Shown one piece after another: positions 1 through 8,729 of a stretch of DNA of 35,148 nt. The stretch's first letter is position 1; every line of letters starts with the position of its first letter. The position numbers were made by a program, and so were the translations under genes. The notes under the pieces were generated by a model. That model was not told where the DNA came from. It saw nothing but the letters and a program-made list of their open reading frames with translations, and made no database searches. Source of the DNA: Prevotella sp. UBA746 (lineage in GTDB: Bacteria; Bacteroidota; Bacteroidia; Bacteroidales; Bacteroidaceae); contig DBKQ01000016.1 in assembly GCA_002298545.1 (NCBI GenBank), positions 1-35,148 of the forward strand, written 5' to 3'.

Positions 1-60
1 AGGCGGGGGAGGGGAAGATTAACGGTATAAAACTTAAATTCCTTAAACCAAGGTTGTTTT

Positions 61-1380
61 TTATTCTTTAATCTTGATGAGCAGATTTGAGAATATAGCC
101 ACGAGGCCGCCGGTGGTTATTCCCGAAGAGAAGATGCTCTTGACTTGCTCCGGGAAACCGTTGAGAATCTCCGGCATAAACTCCACGCTCAGTCCGCAGG
201 CAAAGCTGATGGCGATGACGAGAATCTCCTTTCGTCCGAGTTTCTGCGAGGCGATGACCTTGATGCCCGATGCGGCAACCGTGCCGAACATCAATAGCGT
301 GGCACCGCCGAGCACCGGTTCCGGCATGAGCGAGAACACGAGGCTGATAGCGGGGAAGATGCTCAGCAGGACGAGCATGGCGGAGATGAAATATCCTACA
401 TAGCGCGAGGCGACTCCCGTGAGCTGAATCATTCCGTTGTTCTGAGCGAAGATGGAGTTTGGGAACGAGTTCAGTCCGGCAGAGAGAAACGACGACACAC
501 CGTTTGCCACTACTCCGCCCGAGGCGCGCTTCATAAAGAGGTCGCCCTCCACCGGTTCGCCGGAGATCATGGAGTTTGCCGTGATGTCGCCATACGCCTC
601 GATAGCCGTAATGACAAAGATGATGCTCAGCGAGATGAAAGCCGAGAGGTCGAAATCCAAGCCGTATTTAAATGGGATAGGGAAGTACACTCCACCGAAA
701 CTCTTCACGGAATTGAAGTCGATATATCCGAGCATCCACGACACGAGGTATCCCACGGCAAGTCCGATAACGATAGAACTCATTCGCAGGTAGCGGTTCT
801 TGCTGCTGTTGAAGAACACGATGACTATGAGCACGAGCATCGCCAGTCCCAGATTGTGCAAGGCTCCGAACGACCCGTCAGCCATTGCTGCGTTGCCTCC
901 TCCGCAAGCAGAGATTCCAACCTTGATAAGACAGAGGCCGATGAGTGTTACCACGATTCCCGATACGAGAGGCGTGATGATTTTTCGTGCATAGCGTAGC
1001 ACGCTGCCCACGAATATCTCTACCACTGATGCAGCCATACACGAGCCGAAGATTACGGCGAGTCCGCCGCCCATTCCAGCCGTTATTATCGGACCGATAA
1101 ACGAGTAGCTCGTTCCCTGGATACAGAGCAGTCCGGTACCCACGCTGCCGAATTTGCGGCATTGAATGAACGTGGACACGCCGGAGGCGAAGAGAGCCAT
1201 AGACACGAGAAAACTTGTAGTCTCGATGTCGAGTCGCAGTTGTGATGCGATGATGAGCGGTGGTGTCATGATAGCCACGAAGATGGCGAAGAGGTGTTGC
1301 AGGGCTGCAAACACAGCCTCTACAAATGGCGGGCGGTCGTTAAGACCATAGATGATTCCTTTTTCCTTTGCGGTTTCCAT
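61..1380 (-). CDS. Xanthine permease, NCS2/NAT family
   Basis: A 439-residue inner-membrane transporter that likely imports xanthine with protons for purine salvage. The chain is hydrophobic throughout, with many membrane segments as expected for the 14-helix NCS2 fold. The family signature is visible as QNNGMIQLTG, followed by VASR. The Gln start and Gly end match the xanthine carriers (XanQ/XanP) and not the uracil carriers, which have Glu and Arg there. Length is normal for the family. The ATG is preceded by a purine-rich stretch. It appears monocistronic: the upstream operon ends in a strong hairpin at 1568-1589. Its leader holds the short repeats at 1409-1498. The assignment to family is firm; xanthine versus other oxypurines is inferred from the signature. 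Confidence 0.9.
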   Translation of the reverse strand: METAKEKGIIYGLNDRPPFVEAVFAALQHLFAIFVAIMTPPLIIASQLRLDIETTSFLVSMALFASGVSTFIQCRKFGSVGTGLLCIQGTSYSFIGPIITAGMGGGLAVIFGSCMAASVVEIFVGSVLRYARKIITPLVSGIVVTLIGLCLIKVGISACGGGNAAMADGSFGALHNLGLAMLVLIVIVFFNSSKNRYLRMSSIVIGLAVGYLVSWMLGYIDFNSVKSFGGVYFPIPFKYGLDFDLSAFISLSIIFVITAIEAYGDITANSMISGEPVEGDLFMKRASGGVVANGVSSFLSAGLNSFPNSIFAQNNGMIQLTGVASRYVGYFISAMLVLLSIFPAISLVFSLMPEPVLGGATLLMFGTVAASGIKVIASQKLGRKEILVIAISFACGLSVEFMPEILNGFPEQVKSIFSSGITTGGLVAIFSNLLIKIKE

Positions 1381-1408
1381 TGCTTTTTTGTTTGTTTCCT
1401 TTTTACAG

Positions 1409-1498
1409 GTCTTATTTGTCTTATCAGTCTTATTTGTCTTAGGACTTATAGGACTTATATGACAAATATGACAAATATGATTTATAGAACCTATAAGT
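1409..1498. repeat. Short tandem and inverted repeats in permease leader
   Basis: Two copies of GTCTTATTTGTCTTA (from 1409 and 1428) are followed by GGACTTATA repeats and by two ATGACAAAT-type copies (about 1459-1480). The second group is roughly the reverse complement of the first. ACTTATAGG (1444-1452) and CCTATAAGT (1490-1498) form a perfect 9-base inverted pair. The block lies in the 232-base gap between the permease start and the terminator of the next operon. Function is unknown; a leader structure or a remnant intergenic repeat are both possible. Confidence 0.7.
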
Positions 1499-1560
1499 TT
1501 ATTAACGGAAGAATGTTCCAGTTATTGTATTAGAGTCCGTTTTTTCTTTCACTTCAGATA

Positions 1561-1597
1561 ATAAGAAAGCGGCAGGTGGTCCTGCCGCTCATCTTAT
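1561..1597 (-). terminator. Intrinsic terminator of the secreted-protein operon
   Basis: AGCGGCAGG (1568-1576) and CCTGCCGCT (1581-1589) form a perfect 9-bp GC-rich stem with a 4-base loop, followed on the minus strand by a T-rich stretch (TTCTTATT). It sits about 25 bases beyond the stop codon of the last gene of the operon. Confidence 0.85.
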
Positions 1598-1612
1598 ATG
1601 TTGCTAATTATT

Positions 1613-3970
1613 TTATTTCACGAACTTCTTTCCGTTGCTTATTACAATACCCTTGTAGCTCTTGCCAACACGCTGTCCGGCAAGGTTGTAAGTAGTTTCA
1701 GCGTTAGCCTTGACATTAGCCTTGTTGCCGGTGGCGATGTTGTTGATACCCGTAGCGTCGGTATAGAAGAAACGGGTAACAGGCTGTTCCAAAGAAGGAA
1801 CGCAGTCGTCGTTAACATAAGGCCAGTCTTCAGTCTCGGCAAAGTCACCGAAGGTGTATTTGTCGCTGAAGTATGTCATAGCCTTCTTCGTCTGGTCAGG
1901 GTTGTAGAAGAAATTCATGTCGAGCACGTTGCAAGTGCTCTCTCCCTCGAAGGTGAGAGCCACGAGCAGGTTTTTCTCACCGCTGTAGTTAAGAGGCTTG
2001 TCGAACACGAGTTCCATCTCGCCGTTTCCTCCGGCATAGTTGTAGAGTTCGCCGTCATACTCATATTTTGCGATAGCTACCGAAGCATCCTCGTAGTCGA
2101 AGAACTTGTAAGAGCTTGCCTTGTCGTCGTAGTCAAAGGCGTTATTGTCGATTTCCTTCACCCAAACCTTAACGGTGCGAGGGTAGGCATCATAAGCCGA
2201 CTCGTTGTGGAACACGAAGTTAATCTGTGAGATAGCCTTGCCAGCCATCTTCTGCAGTTGCTCCTTGGTGTAGATAATCTCCGAACCAGTGTACTGGTGA
2301 GAGAAGTTTGTAGGAGCGGCAGCCCAAGAGTATCCGTGACCGTAATAGCAATCGTCTGATGTACCGTCCTTCAGCAGTTTGTCGTATTTTCCGAGTGTAA
2401 CGCTGTTTTCAGGTTCCGGAGCCTTAGTAAGAGAGATGTTCTTGATGGTAGACTCGCCCGGTGTGAATGCGATGTTGTCCTCGGTGTAGTCCTCACATTC
2501 GCCGTCGGTAACGGTGAGCGTGTAGGTCTTCTCGCTCTTCACCACGTTGAGCAGATAAGAGCCGTCGGCACTCGTCTTCGTGCTATAAGTAATGTATTTA
2601 TTGTCCTTGGCAGCAAGTTTCACGGTAGCGCCCTCAACAGGTTCACCGCCACAAGTCACCTTACCCGTCATCGTAGAAGGGTTGTCAATCTTGATGAGAG
2701 TGATGTCTTGAGTCTTCGGTTCGCCAGGAGTGAAAGTAAGGTCGGCAATCGTCTTGTCCTCAAATCCGTCAGCCTTAGCCGTAAGCGTATAAGTCTCCTC
2801 GCTCTTTACGACAGAGAGAGAGTATGCACCTGTTTCGTCGGTAGTGGCAGAATACTCATTGTTGTCGTTCTTCACGGTGATTGTGGCACCCTTGACAGGA
2901 GCGTTGTCATCATTTGAAACAACCTTTCCTGAAAGCATAGAAGGTACATCCTTCTTCACGAGATTGATGTCGAGCGACTTCTTCTCGTCAGACGAGAACT
3001 TCATCGGTTCTGTAGCAGTGTAGTCCTCGTATCCATCAGCAGTAACTTTAAGAGTAAGGTCCTTGTCGAGGTATTCAACTGGTACCGAGATATTATATGA
3101 TCCGTCTTCGTTACTAACGGCTCCAAGTGATTTTTTGCCGTCAGTAAGTATAATGACAGCTTCCTCAACAGTATTGTCGCCGCATTTTATGGTGCCTGAG
3201 AGTTCTGCTTCTTTCAAAACCGGTTTGCTTCCTTCCTGATAAGCGAACTTAGTGAGAGGCTGCGCGAGCTTTGTGGCGTGAGAGATAGCCGAACCGCCGC
3301 CAGTGGCGAAAGGCCAGTCCTCCGACTCGTTGAAGTCGGCAAACGACGACTTGTCGCTGCATGTTGTCATAGCCGCATTCTCAGCCTCTGTGTTGTAATA
3401 GAACTCGATATCGGTAGGAGAATCGGAAGTATCGTCGCCGTCGAAGGTGATGGTAACGAGCAGGTTCTTCTCTCCGCTATAGGCAAACGGTTTGTCGAAA
3501 TTGAATGAAACCTCGCCGTTCAAGCAGTAATATTCAGAAAAGTCGAAGTCGAATGAATAGTCTGCCGTAGCCTTCGTAGCATCAGAATACTCAAAATACT
3601 TGTAAGCCTTCTTTGCGCTGTCGTATGCAAATTCGCTGTCGTCAATCTCTTTCACCCATACATTTACTGTTCTTGGGAACGCGCTGAATGCCCCCTGGTT
3701 GTAGTAAATAAAGCTGAGTCCCTTGATTTCCTTGCCAGCCAGGTCAGCGAGCTGACTCTTGGTGTAGATAATCTGCGAACCGGTGTGCTTCACGTTAAAC
3801 TGCGTCGGCGCAACCATCCACCAGCTACCCTGGTAAGTCTGGTCTTCGTTCCAGTCGCCGTTTACCACCTCGTCGTAGTTTCCCAAAGCCAACGCTTGGT
3901 CATCGGCTTTAGCCCAGTTCACTCCAATGGCGAGGAGCAAGAGGGTAAGGATGTAGTTTATTCTTCTCAT
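1613..3970 (-). CDS. Secreted protein with A-B-B-B-A repeat architecture
   Basis: A 785-residue exported protein of unknown role. Residues 1-22 are a signal peptide. A domain of about 215 residues (about 28-245) recurs at about 525-737. The two copies share IIYTKxQL, FPRTV/YPRTVxVWVKEID, YSGEKNLLV and EDWP. Between them lie three roughly 85-residue beta-sandwich repeats (about 254-338, 345-427, 433-516) of the carboxypeptidase-regulatory/Ig-like type, with GATI/GATV, DETGAYSL/SADGSYLL and YTLT motifs. The C-terminus carries YNLAGQRVGKSYKG and ends in NGKKFVK, which resembles the short type IX sorting tails of Prevotella. It is the last gene of the operon, 33 bases after its neighbour. I see no catalytic motif, so an adhesive, binding or surface structural role is more likely than an enzyme. 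The duplication is seen directly; secretion route is inferred. Confidence 0.8.
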   Translation of the reverse strand: MRRINYILTLLLLAIGVNWAKADDQALALGNYDEVVNGDWNEDQTYQGSWWMVAPTQFNVKHTGSQIIYTKSQLADLAGKEIKGLSFIYYNQGAFSAFPRTVNVWVKEIDDSEFAYDSAKKAYKYFEYSDATKATADYSFDFDFSEYYCLNGEVSFNFDKPFAYSGEKNLLVTITFDGDDTSDSPTDIEFYYNTEAENAAMTTCSDKSSFADFNESEDWPFATGGGSAISHATKLAQPLTKFAYQEGSKPVLKEAELSGTIKCGDNTVEEAVIILTDGKKSLGAVSNEDGSYNISVPVEYLDKDLTLKVTADGYEDYTATEPMKFSSDEKKSLDINLVKKDVPSMLSGKVVSNDDNAPVKGATITVKNDNNEYSATTDETGAYSLSVVKSEETYTLTAKADGFEDKTIADLTFTPGEPKTQDITLIKIDNPSTMTGKVTCGGEPVEGATVKLAAKDNKYITYSTKTSADGSYLLNVVKSEKTYTLTVTDGECEDYTEDNIAFTPGESTIKNISLTKAPEPENSVTLGKYDKLLKDGTSDDCYYGHGYSWAAAPTNFSHQYTGSEIIYTKEQLQKMAGKAISQINFVFHNESAYDAYPRTVKVWVKEIDNNAFDYDDKASSYKFFDYEDASVAIAKYEYDGELYNYAGGNGEMELVFDKPLNYSGEKNLLVALTFEGESTCNVLDMNFFYNPDQTKKAMTYFSDKYTFGDFAETEDWPYVNDDCVPSLEQPVTRFFYTDATGINNIATGNKANVKANAETTYNLAGQRVGKSYKGIVISNGKKFVK

Positions 3971-4003
3971 ATTATTATTTGTATTTAAGTTAGAAAATCA
4001 GTG

Positions 4004-5065
4004 TTATTTCACGACAATCTTTTTGCCGTTGTGGATAAACAATCCGCCTACGGGCTTCTCCACTCGCTGTCCGGCGATGTTGAACCATGCGTCTTTGCCG
4101 TTGCCGTTTTCATTAGCAGCCACGTTCACGATGCCGTCGGTAGTAGGGTCGTAAATCTCAGAAGTCTTGTTGGTCATGTCCACCTTCACGAGGTCGGCAA
4201 ACGGACTTGTTACGAAGGTGTAAGGCATAGAGCCGTTAGGAGTAGAGAAATCATTAGCCGAGGCATAGAGGTCGTAGTAAACCACCTTAGACGAAGTATA
4301 TTTCGACAGTCCGGTGATGCGGCATGAAGTAATAGAATCGTTAGTCGCTTCGTTCACGGCATCCACGGCATCGTTGCCGCCAACCATATCGTTTATAATG
4401 TCGCCAATCTTCAAGTCCTGTTTCACTTGAATACGGTCGAAGTAGTCAGGGTCGCCATCCTTCGCCGTGTTGTTTATAACGCTGAAGAATAGGTCCTTGC
4501 ATCCGTTTTCAAATTCAAAAGTCACTTCGGCAATGCCCGTGGCACCGCCCTCAACCAGAGCCTTCTGAGTCTTGATCTCCTTACCGTCCTTGCCGTTGCT
4601 CTCGATGCGAATCTCGTCGCCGTTGTTGCAATAGGCATCAACCACGATTTTGTATTTACCATCGTTGCCTCTCAGGTCGAGATAAGGCGAGTAAACCAGT
4701 CCGGCAACCATGCTCGGAATGAAGTTAGGGAAAGCGTATGCACTCCATCCGTAAGTCTGGGCATATCCGTAGGCTGAGAGGTCCACATATTCCTCGTCGC
4801 CACCGAGCGGTTCGTTGATATTTCCGCCCGTAATGCCGTTAAAGTCCTCGTCGGCAATAGTAACCTCTCCGTTTGCCGTAACCTTCTTGCGGTCGTAGAC
4901 GAACACGGCATAGCCGTCGCAATCCTTCACTGCTCCCCAGTTAGCGGTAAATCCCGTTGACGTGATGTTGGTAGCCGGTTTAGCCTCAGGCTTGTTCAGC
5001 GTGATTTGAGCCGAAGCCGAAAGAGCAACCGCCATAACGAATAATGTTGTGTAGATTTTCTTCAT
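4004..5065 (-). CDS. Secreted protein, Fn3 fold with inserted jelly-roll-like domain
   Basis: A 353-residue exported protein. Residues 1-19 form a signal peptide ending SASA-Q. Residues about 25-60 look like the first strands of a fibronectin type III domain (TSTGFTANWGAV...GYAVFVYD). The following 170 residues, starting with a DEDFNG motif and containing YSPYLDL and a DRIQVKQ end, resemble a choice-of-anchor type jelly roll. Residues about 245-290 (CRITGLSKYTSS..YYDLYA) look like the missing Fn3 strands. The tail, WFNIAGQRVEKPVGG then NGKKIVVK, matches those of both neighbours. It is the middle gene of the operon, with gaps of 33 and 34 bases. The role is unknown; carbohydrate or protein binding is plausible. 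The split-domain reading is inference from the sequence. Confidence 0.75.
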   Translation of the reverse strand: MKKIYTTLFVMAVALSASAQITLNKPEAKPATNITSTGFTANWGAVKDCDGYAVFVYDRKKVTANGEVTIADEDFNGITGGNINEPLGGDEEYVDLSAYGYAQTYGWSAYAFPNFIPSMVAGLVYSPYLDLRGNDGKYKIVVDAYCNNGDEIRIESNGKDGKEIKTQKALVEGGATGIAEVTFEFENGCKDLFFSVINNTAKDGDPDYFDRIQVKQDLKIGDIINDMVGGNDAVDAVNEATNDSITSCRITGLSKYTSSKVVYYDLYASANDFSTPNGSMPYTFVTSPFADLVKVDMTNKTSEIYDPTTDGIVNVAANENGNGKDAWFNIAGQRVEKPVGGLFIHNGKKIVVK

Positions 5066-5099
5066 AATTGTATTGTTAAATATAAAATATTGTTCTTGC

Positions 5100-6932
5100 T
5101 TATTTTACTACCACTTTCTTATTACCTATTATATATACACCCGATTTCAGCTTTCCGTTGTTCTGTTCTGCAGCACGAGCCACGGCTTTTCCCGTCAGGT
5201 CGTAAACGATGGCGTTGCCACCTTGAGAGTCTGTAGAAATGAATTCGGAGATAGCCGAAGTCCCGTTATCCTTGGTCATAAACGAGAAAGATATGTTTCC
5301 GTTTTCGTCCTTCTTGATGTCGTAGATAGGCTTGCCCATCAGCTTCGACCCGTCTTCGAGAGCGTTGTAGAGTTCCGCAGCCGGCTTGCTCGTGTTCGTC
5401 AGACTGTCGACCACGCCCCTTGGGGCCTCCATAGGGTAGGTAAAGAAATACGTTTCGTTCTGAATACTCCTAATGCGGCTGAATGGAGCCATACGAGGGT
5501 GGTCGTTGGTCAGGTATTCACTGTAACCCTCGGCAGGAGTAAACTCGCCCTTGGTGTTCACGATGTTGTTGTCGAAGAGTTTCTTGTCGTAGTCCACGTG
5601 GATGATGAGCAGTCCGCTCTCCGGAGTATAAGCATCCCACCCCTTGTTCTTATGGTTCTCCAAGAGATAATATTCGTCCTTGTGGTTATCGTTGTAAACG
5701 ACGTAAGCCTTTCCGTCCTCGTCCTCTAGGTCAGTCATTCCCGAAACCTTGTCGCCCTCCTTCAGTTCCGTCAGGTCGAGCCATCCTGCATAGGCTCGCT
5801 CATAACTTGTCCATCCGGCAGGACACCATCCAATACCTTGCGGTCCGTTGTAGCTACCGCTTGCCAACAGGTCCCAGTCTCCCATCGTAGGTGTAGTACC
5901 GTAGTTTGTGTCATACATGTCGGGCAATCCCATGCAATGAGAGAACTCATGGCAGAAAACTCCCAGTCCCATCGGAGTCTTTCCGGAATTCATATACAGT
6001 TCGTTGGCACAGGCATATTGGTTGATGTACACCCCGTCGAGCGAGAAACCGCCGTTGCCGTCTTGATTCTGCAGAGCCTCGTCGAGCGTCCATGCGTTAG
6101 GCCAGATCGTGCCCGTAGGACCTCCCGTAGCCTGTCCGTAACCGGCATAGAGCACGAACACCTGTTCTACTTCGCCGTCGCCGTCCCAGTCATACTTAGT
6201 CCAGTCGATATCATACTGTGAGTCGGCATTCTTTATAGCCTCGGTGATAAACTCCCCGATATGGTCAGTACCGCCCATTATGGCTGACGGACCGCCGTAG
6301 TAAGTAGCCGATTTGCTCACCTTCACCGGACCAATAACATCGAACGTGAGGTCGAACTGTCCGCGACTCATCACACTGAAATAGTCGTGCACACTACCAG
6401 CCGCCCCATATTCAGAGAAACCCTCCTTGTTGAGCACATCGTTGTAGAAAGCCTTGATACTCTCGTCGTCCTTCGAGAATGACTTGTCGGAGAAATAAGC
6501 CAAGATAACAGGAGCCTTCTTCTTGCCCTGAAAAACACTCTTGTCGTCTTTTCCCGGTAGGCGCTTTACAGTTTTCTTTAGGTTCGCTTTCCTTGCAGCA
6601 AGCCTTTTCTCTGTTACGGTAGATATATTCTCGATGCTTGTAATGGCAGCAGATTCTTTAGTCGTTCTTCTTTCAGCCTCATGAGCCAGAATGTTAGAGC
6701 TTACGAGTTTGCCATCCTCAATTTTAAGATAGCAGAACCTGTTGTCGGCATCCTTGTATAGAGGCACATTGTCTGAAGTAACGTAGAAATGCGTGTGCTC
6801 GTCGCCAGTCAGGCACACTTTTAATGTTGTGCCGTCGCTCTGTGTGACGGTAATCCAATTCCGCTTTGCCGGAATGGCAAGAGCCATAGCTGCTACGAAA
6901 GAGAGAACAGTGGAAGTAATGATCTTTTTCAT
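5100..6932 (-). CDS. Secreted M6-family zinc metalloprotease
   Basis: A 610-residue exported endopeptidase of the immune inhibitor A/M6 type. A signal peptide covers residues 1-19. A probable propeptide runs to about residue 138, and the catalytic domain begins near PVILAYFSDK. The zinc site is HEFSHCMGLPD at residues 328-338 (ligands H328 and H332, catalytic E329, Asp338 as in HExxHxxGxxD). WDGDGEVEQVFVLYAGYG upstream and MGDWDLLASGSYNG downstream are typical of M6 proteins. The C-terminal stretch SGVYIIGNKKVVVK fits a type IX sorting tail. It is the first gene of a three-gene exported operon, driven by the promoter at 7116-7146. It probably acts outside the cell on host or dietary proteins. 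The protease assignment is firm; the substrate is unknown. Confidence 0.9.
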   Translation of the reverse strand: MKKIITSTVLSFVAAMALAIPAKRNWITVTQSDGTTLKVCLTGDEHTHFYVTSDNVPLYKDADNRFCYLKIEDGKLVSSNILAHEAERRTTKESAAITSIENISTVTEKRLAARKANLKKTVKRLPGKDDKSVFQGKKKAPVILAYFSDKSFSKDDESIKAFYNDVLNKEGFSEYGAAGSVHDYFSVMSRGQFDLTFDVIGPVKVSKSATYYGGPSAIMGGTDHIGEFITEAIKNADSQYDIDWTKYDWDGDGEVEQVFVLYAGYGQATGGPTGTIWPNAWTLDEALQNQDGNGGFSLDGVYINQYACANELYMNSGKTPMGLGVFCHEFSHCMGLPDMYDTNYGTTPTMGDWDLLASGSYNGPQGIGWCPAGWTSYERAYAGWLDLTELKEGDKVSGMTDLEDEDGKAYVVYNDNHKDEYYLLENHKNKGWDAYTPESGLLIIHVDYDKKLFDNNIVNTKGEFTPAEGYSEYLTNDHPRMAPFSRIRSIQNETYFFTYPMEAPRGVVDSLTNTSKPAAELYNALEDGSKLMGKPIYDIKKDENGNISFSFMTKDNGTSAISEFISTDSQGGNAIVYDLTGKAVARAAEQNNGKLKSGVYIIGNKKVVVK

Positions 6933-7115
6933 TTCCTAAAACTTTTATTACCTATTTCTTTTTGATAGTTATCATATTATGGAATGGTTTTCGTTTAGAA
7001 ACCAAAAGTTTGAATATTTGTTTTTTCTCTTACAATAAACCGGTATAAACCTTTGTTTTCTTGCTAATTATTGCAGATATTGAATTTTAATATATAAAAC
7101 GTTATTTATCCGCTG

Positions 7116-7146
7116 CAAAATTACATATTTTAATTAATATGTGCAA
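7116..7146 (-). promoter_or_regulatory. Bacteroidota-type promoter for the protease operon
   Basis: On the minus strand, TTG (7146-7144) is followed after 20 bases by TAATTTTG (7123-7116), matching the TTG-N19-21-TAnnTTTG pattern. Transcription would start near 7110 and give a leader of about 175 bases before the protease start. Confidence 0.7.
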
Positions 7147-7303
7147 TACTTAAATATAATGAATTTAATATTCTTCAAAACGTGTGATATAAAAATTATT
7201 ATTCCTTTTTGAGATGGATAGAATTTATTATAACTCCAAATACCAAAAGTGTCTTATATATTTGAAGAATTAAATATGCAGACAACAACAAATCCGCTAA
7301 AAA

Positions 7304-7335
7304 TTGTTTTTTTCAAATATAAAGATGTAACTTTG
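7304..7335 (+). promoter_or_regulatory. Bacteroidota-type promoter for the LysM gene
   Basis: TTG at 7304-7306, 21 bases, then TAACTTTG at 7328-7335, a full match to TAnnTTTG. The predicted start lies about 25 bases before the ATG at 7364, with a purine-rich AAAAGAAGAAAAA as the likely ribosome-binding region. Confidence 0.75.
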
Positions 7336-7363
7336 TAGCCAAATTCAACAAAAGAAGAAAAAT

Positions 7364-8722
7364 ATGATACGTTTTTTTAGATATTCGTTGATGCTTGCCT
7401 TGTTGAGCTGCAGTAGCTTGTGCGTTACAGCTCAAACGCAGAACTATAGGGAAATGCATAAAGTGAAGAAAGGCGAGACTGTATTTGGTATAGCAAAGAA
7501 ATATGATATAACAATAGAAGAACTCGTCAAGGCAAATCCTGACATGAATGCCGTTGGGTATGAGCTGAAGAAAGGCGACTATATCTTTATACCATATTCT
7601 GCAAATTCAAAGCCTGTAACGACTGCCGACAAGACAAAACAGACTGTATCGGCAGCGAAGAAAGCGGAAAATGTTATCCGTGTTGGCGTGATGCTGCCTC
7701 TGCATAATGTTGACGGTGACGGCAGACGAATGCTGGAGTATTACCGTGGATTGCTGATGGGATGTGATAAACTGAAGAAGGAGGGCGCAAATATCGTTGT
7801 CAATGCATGGAATGTTCCTATTGATGCTGATATAAACACGACACTTGCAAAAAACGATGCCGCACAATGTAATGTCATCTTCGGTCCGCTGTATTCAAAA
7901 CAGGTACCGGCTCTCTCTGACTTCGCGAAAAAGCATGGCATAAAGCTCGTCATACCTTTTTCTATCACGGGCAACGACGTGGCGACGAACCCGAACATAT
8001 TCCAGGTATATCAGAGTCCGGAACAGTTCTATAGCGAAGTGGCGCGCCAATTCGTAGGCAGGTTTACCACGCAACATGTAGTAGTGGTCGACTGCAACGA
8101 CCGCACCAGCGACAAGGGCGTGTTTACTTTTACGCTGCGCGAAGCTCTGGCAAAGAAAGGACTGACATATACAATTACGAACGTAACAAACAGTGCCGAG
8201 AGTTTTGCAAAAGCGTTTAGCACGACAAAGCCGAATATCGTAGTGTTGAACACCGCCCGCTCGCCGGAGCTGAATGCTGTAATAGCAAAGCTTGACCAGC
8301 TGAAGTCTTCTGTTCCGACACTGAAGATTTCTCTCTTCGGCTATACAGAATGGCTTATGTATGCCAAGTATAATATGGATAAGTTCTGCAAGTATGACAC
8401 ATACGTGCCGACGCATTTCTATTATAATCCGCTCTCTACGGCAACAAAAAACTTTACCGACGACTATATGAAGAAGTTCGACCAGAGCTTGATGGATTAC
8501 ATGCCGCGTTTTGCCATAACTGGTTATGACCATGCTCTTTATTTCATAGGAGGAATAAAGAAGCAGGGAAATAAATTTATAGGTGCGGAGGCAGACAAGA
8601 ATGCTCTGCAGACACCGATGCACTTTAAGAGGGTTGGCGGACAGAATGGTGGATTGCAGAATGTAAGCGTAAGCTTCGTGCATTACAATACAAACCATTC
8701 TATATCTATAATAAATTATTAA
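7364..8722 (+). CDS. LysM domain fused to periplasmic binding protein-like domain
   Basis: A 452-residue exported protein. Residues 1-24 are a signal peptide, ending at VTAQ; Cys16 could alternatively allow lipid attachment, but the lipobox is poor. Residues about 30-78 are one LysM domain (HKVKKGETVFGIAKKYDI, ending DYIFIPY), which in this family binds peptidoglycan. From about residue 104 to the end the sequence resembles a type 1 periplasmic binding fold (IRVGVMLPL, NVIFGPLYSKQVPAL, KLVIPFSITGND). Such domains occur both in ABC binding proteins and in LpoA-like activators of peptidoglycan synthesis. No ABC transporter genes lie nearby. The next gene, 7 bases on, encodes an outer-membrane barrel, so an envelope-sensing or structural role is more likely than nutrient uptake. 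Ligand unknown. Confidence 0.8.
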   Translation: MIRFFRYSLMLALLSCSSLCVTAQTQNYREMHKVKKGETVFGIAKKYDITIEELVKANPDMNAVGYELKKGDYIFIPYSANSKPVTTADKTKQTVSAAKKAENVIRVGVMLPLHNVDGDGRRMLEYYRGLLMGCDKLKKEGANIVVNAWNVPIDADINTTLAKNDAAQCNVIFGPLYSKQVPALSDFAKKHGIKLVIPFSITGNDVATNPNIFQVYQSPEQFYSEVARQFVGRFTTQHVVVVDCNDRTSDKGVFTFTLREALAKKGLTYTITNVTNSAESFAKAFSTTKPNIVVLNTARSPELNAVIAKLDQLKSSVPTLKISLFGYTEWLMYAKYNMDKFCKYDTYVPTHFYYNPLSTATKNFTDDYMKKFDQSLMDYMPRFAITGYDHALYFIGGIKKQGNKFIGAEADKNALQTPMHFKRVGGQNGGLQNVSVSFVHYNTNHSISIINY

Positions 8723-8729
8723 AAAAGGT

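Larger units (their letters stand above)
6933..7363. other. 431-base divergent intergenic region
   Basis: A very AT-rich gap between the minus-strand protease operon and the plus-strand LysM gene. It holds one promoter in each direction (7116-7146 minus, 7304-7335 plus). The predicted minus-strand leader is about 175 bases long. I saw no strong hairpin, RNA gene or reading frame in it. Confidence 0.7.

Noticed and set aside
1409..1480. Possible small CRISPR-like array
   Set aside because: Repeats are 9-15 bases, partly overlapping and inverted, with no spacers of constant length and no cas genes.
1598..2230. A 210-codon plus-strand frame
   Set aside because: It is antisense to the A-B-B-B-A gene, whose repeats and signal peptide are convincing; the reverse frame is low-complexity Val/Ser/Leu.
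5073..5729. A 218-codon plus-strand frame opposite the protease
   Set aside because: It is the shadow of the M6 gene, with no recognisable motif or promoter.
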